Positions 5,236-7,835 of a DNA stretch of 7,835 nucleotides are shown piece by piece. Location of the stretch: assembly GCA_009776715.1 (NCBI GenBank), contig WRNF01000072.1, positions 1 through 7,835 on the forward strand, given 5' to 3'. How positions within the stretch are numbered: the first letter of the stretch is position 1; each line of letters starts with the position of its first letter. The stretch is from Treponema sp. (GTDB taxonomy: Bacteria > Spirochaetota > Spirochaetia > Treponematales > Breznakiellaceae). A program made the position numbers and the translations under genes. The notes beneath the pieces are model-generated. The model was not told the origin of the DNA. It did no database searches and was given only the letters and a program-made list of their open reading frames with translations.

Positions 5236-6285
5236 ATGAAACGCATTGCAAAAGTATTAACAATTACCGCCCTGCTTGTTTCATTGTCAGCCTGCCGCCT
5301 GTTTTTGGGGCCCGATCCGGAAAACAGCCCTCGCGGAATTTTTGACAGCATTTGGAATGATTTTGACGCTTCCTACGCCCTTTTTGACGTTAAGGGAATA
5401 GACTGGAAATCGGTTTACCATAATTATGCCGAGGAAATATCGCCGGGCATGGGCGGCAGGGAACTTTTCAGGGTATGTTCCGGCATGCTGGAAGAATTAA
5501 ACGACGCCCATGTAAACCTTTCATCCCCGTTTGGATTGTTTAATTCGGGAAGAAGGCTGGATCTCATGAACATGGAACCGTTCAGCCTTGAACTGGTAAA
5601 AACCGGATATTTAGAAGACGGTTATTCCACCGCCGGGGAAGGGATGTTTACCTACGGCACCTTCAAAACCAAACCTTCCGCAGGATACATATATATTTCC
5701 GGTTTTGCCAAAGGCGAAAACATGGGGGGAAGCCAGGACTGGATACAGGCTGTCAACGGCGTGGTAAAATCGCTTTCAGAAACGGATTCCCTTGTTCTGG
5801 ACATACGCGGCAACAGGGGCGGGCTTGTGGCAAATGTCGAATATATCTCAAGACGTTTCGCCGCAGAAAAAAAAGATTACGCGCAAGTGCGGACAAAGAA
5901 CGGCCCGGACAGGAACGATTTTTCATCGCCGGTTGTCTTTGCCATAAAGCCGGAGGGGACCGTATACGCAAAACCCATTGTGCTCCTAACCAACGCCCAG
6001 ACAATTTCCGCTGGGGAATGGTTTACCCTTGCCCTGCGCTCCCAGGATCATGTAACACAGGCCGGATCCGTAACCTGCGGCGCCTTTTCCCTGTCCCTCG
6101 AGCGTTTCCTGGTAAACGGCTGGACCTATACTGTCTCAGTTCAAAAAGTCACCGACATGGGGGGAACCTGTTACGAGGGCAGCGGCCTAAGCCCCGGCGC
6201 CGAACACCTTGTTAAAAACACCGGCGCAAACATTGAGGCGGGCATTGACGATCAGCTTGAATACGCCCTTTCGTTGCTTCCGTAA
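5236..6285 (+). CDS. S41 family (tricorn/IRBP-type) peptidase lipoprotein
   Basis: A 349-residue serine peptidase of the S41 (C-terminal processing/tricorn-like) family, anchored by lipid: signal LLVSLSAC with Cys20. The N-terminal helical region (about 33-100) has the typical FDSIWNDFDASYALFD and then LNDAHVNL, where His92 matches the conserved S41 histidine. The core has DSLVLDIRGNRGG (184-196), TNAQTISAGE (252-261) with the probable nucleophile Ser258, and CYEGSGLSP (312-320) with Glu314 at the family's acidic position. The Lys of CtpA-type enzymes (GKGS) is replaced by CGAFS, so this is the Ser/His/Glu type, not the Ser/Lys type. No PDZ domain is evident. It should act in the periplasm or at the outer membrane. 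AGGA (5225-5228), overlapping the previous stop, is the ribosome site. It is the last gene of the envelope set and ends one base from convergent htpG. Family confident; substrate unknown. Confidence 0.88.
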   Translation: MKRIAKVLTITALLVSLSACRLFLGPDPENSPRGIFDSIWNDFDASYALFDVKGIDWKSVYHNYAEEISPGMGGRELFRVCSGMLEELNDAHVNLSSPFGLFNSGRRLDLMNMEPFSLELVKTGYLEDGYSTAGEGMFTYGTFKTKPSAGYIYISGFAKGENMGGSQDWIQAVNGVVKSLSETDSLVLDIRGNRGGLVANVEYISRRFAAEKKDYAQVRTKNGPDRNDFSSPVVFAIKPEGTVYAKPIVLLTNAQTISAGEWFTLALRSQDHVTQAGSVTCGAFSLSLERFLVNGWTYTVSVQKVTDMGGTCYEGSGLSPGAEHLVKNTGANIEAGIDDQLEYALSLLP

Positions 6286-6286
6286 T

Positions 6287-7835
6287 TTACTTCGAGAGCA
6301 GGCGATTCAGCCTCTTTACAAAATCCGCCGGGTCCTGGAGTTTCAGCCCTTCCACCAAAAGCGCCTGGTCAAGAAGTATCGAAGCGGTGTCGGCTATGCG
6401 CTCCTCGTCGTCAATTTCCCTCAGGGCCGCGACAATGGGATGATCGCCGTTCACTTCCAGAATCGGCTTGATGTCGGTCATTGCCGCCTGGCCCATCGCC
6501 TTGAGCATCTGCGCCATCTGTATGCTGGGGTCGTTTTCATCGGCGACGATGCAGGAGGGGGAATCGTGAAGGCGGCGTGAAAGTTTTACGTCTTTTACCC
6601 GGCCGCCCAGGGCTTTCTTTATTTTTTCGATGACGGGCTTCGCCTCTTTTTCCGCGGCCTTGTCCTTCTTTTCGCCAAGCTCCTCGTCGGCGCCGGCGCG
6701 GTTCACCGCCTTCAGTTCCCAGCTTTGGCTTTCCGCCTTGCCGTCCGCGCCGGGCGTTTCCCTGCGGTAGCTGTGCAGGGAAGGAATTACAATATCGTCG
6801 ATTTCGTCGTCCATGATGAGGACTTCAATTTCCTTCGCCCGGTAGGCCTCCAGAAGCGGCGAGGCGCGCAGGGTTTTTTCATCGCCCCCGGTGATGTAAT
6901 AGATGTGCTTCTGGCTGCTTTTCATGCGCGAAACGTAACCGGCAAAGCTCGTCCAGCCTTCCTCGGCGGTGCTTTTGAAGCGGACCAGTTCCTGTATCGC
7001 CTCGCGGTTGGCAAAGTCCTGGTAAAGCCCTTCCTTGAGCGGGCGGTTAAACTGGCCGGTAAAAGTCTCCCATTTTTCTTTCGCCTCGTCAGATCCGGAG
7101 GCCGCGTTATCCGCCATCTGTTTGAATTCGGAAAGGAGCTTTTTCACCGAGGCGTTTTTAATGTTAAGGAGAATCTTGTTCTGCTGCAAAATTTCACGGC
7201 TCACGTTAAGGGGCAGATCTTCGGAATCGATAACGCCGCGCACAAAACGCAGCCACACGGGCATAAGCTCCTTGTCGTCGTCGGTAATAAAAACCCGCTT
7301 GACATAGAGCTTTACGCCGGGCTTGTAATCGACATTGTACAAATCGAAAGGGGCCTTTTTGGGAATGAAAAACAGGGTTGAATATTCAAGCGAGCCTTCG
7401 GCTTTTGTGTGGACATAATGCAGGGGCGGATCGCTGTCATGGCCGATCTGTTTGTAAAACTCGTTGTAGTCCTCTTCCTTTAGTTCGGCCTTTGACCGCC
7501 GCCAGAGGGCGGTGCCGGAATTTATCCTGTCGGTTTTTATCTTGCTGCCCTTTTCCTTGCCCTTGTCATCCCATTCCTTTTCGTCATAGGTAAGGTAAAT
7601 GGGAAAGGCCACATGGTTGGAGTAACGCTTGATAATGTCCTCTATGGTCCAGCGGTTGGCGAATTCGGCCCCCTCCTCGGTAAGGCGGAGTATGACCGTT
7701 GTTCCCTGGCTGTCCCGCGCCGCCTCGCTGCCTTCGGGGACGGGTTCAATCTCAAAACTTTCCCTGCCGTCGCTGGTCCATTTCCACGTCGCAGCCTCGG
7801 CGGCTTTCCGGCTTATCACCTCTATCTTTTCGGCC
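6287..7835 (-). CDS. htpG: molecular chaperone HtpG (Hsp90), partial, N-terminus outside window
   Basis: Bacterial Hsp90, a dimeric ATP-driven cytosolic chaperone. About 515 residues are visible out of a usual 620-640. The frame runs through the right edge (AEKIEVISRKAAEAATWKW), matching the late N-terminal ATPase domain; the GTG at 7819 is internal, not a start. Next come the end of that domain (GTTVILRLTEEGAEFA, about 7625-7720), the middle domain with PLHYVHTKAEGSLEYSTLFF and PFDLYNVDYKPGVKLYVKRV, and the family hallmark RGVIDSEDLPLNVSREILQ (about 7185-7250). The middle domain continues through VIMD-like strand IEVLIMDDEIDD. The C-terminal dimerisation domain includes RLHDSPSCIVADENDPS and ends DPADFVKRLNRLLSK. 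The linker between the middle and C-terminal domains (about 6620-6720) is rich in Lys, Glu and Ala. No frameshift is seen. The promoter lies outside the window. Its stop is one base from the convergent peptidase stop, with no terminator between. Confidence 0.97.
   Translation of the reverse strand, partial: AEKIEVISRKAAEAATWKWTSDGRESFEIEPVPEGSEAARDSQGTTVILRLTEEGAEFANRWTIEDIIKRYSNHVAFPIYLTYDEKEWDDKGKEKGSKIKTDRINSGTALWRRSKAELKEEDYNEFYKQIGHDSDPPLHYVHTKAEGSLEYSTLFFIPKKAPFDLYNVDYKPGVKLYVKRVFITDDDKELMPVWLRFVRGVIDSEDLPLNVSREILQQNKILLNIKNASVKKLLSEFKQMADNAASGSDEAKEKWETFTGQFNRPLKEGLYQDFANREAIQELVRFKSTAEEGWTSFAGYVSRMKSSQKHIYYITGGDEKTLRASPLLEAYRAKEIEVLIMDDEIDDIVIPSLHSYRRETPGADGKAESQSWELKAVNRAGADEELGEKKDKAAEKEAKPVIEKIKKALGGRVKDVKLSRRLHDSPSCIVADENDPSIQMAQMLKAMGQAAMTDIKPILEVNGDHPIVAALREIDDEERIADTASILLDQALLVEGLKLQDPADFVKRLNRLLSK

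Noticed and set aside
6725..7381. Long plus-strand open frame (218 codons) opposite htpG
   Set aside because: It is antisense to unmistakable HtpG sequence, its protein is Arg/Phe/Val-rich with no family, and long antisense frames are common in genes of this composition.

Overview
The window looks like a bacterial chromosome segment from a diderm of moderate G+C. My best guess is a spirochaete, possibly a gut Treponema. This rests on the overall style of the lipoproteins, the outer-membrane barrel and HtpG, not on any marker gene. The genes right of about base 2000 share one base composition. The first gene is strikingly A+T-rich, and its body looks imported.

Bases 1-1801: a short G+C-richer edge (about 1-62), holding what may be the first codons of a leftward gene, gives way abruptly to an A+T-rich DUF262/DUF1524 gene. 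This is a GmrSD-like type IV restriction or phage-defence nuclease. The nuclease end is intact. The usual N-terminal start region is not present, so the gene appears cut at its 5' end. Its stop codon lies inside a sequence resembling one end of an integron attC site. A roughly 160-base G+C-richer segment with small inverted repeats follows, closed by an imperfect copy of the sequence at the gene's end.

Bases 2026-2973 (minus): a DUF4349 lipoprotein with a coiled coil and a C-terminal membrane helix. It sits behind a strong extended -10 box placed so close to the ATG that the mRNA may be leaderless. The 281-base gap to the next rightward gene holds a possible 40-codon small gene and a G+C-rich hairpin without a T-run.

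Bases 3255-6285 (plus): four genes in one direction. They encode a cysteine-rich protein resembling the ATC (L-2-amino-thiazoline-4-carboxylate) hydrolase family, a GIN-domain (DUF2807) lipoprotein, an outer-membrane beta-barrel protein, and an S41 (tricorn/IRBP-type) lipoprotein peptidase. The last three are separated by 18 and 9 bases and look like a cell-envelope operon whose joint role is not known to me.

Bases 6287-7835 (minus): the middle and C-terminal parts of the chaperone HtpG, running off the right edge. It converges on the peptidase gene with one base between the stop codons.
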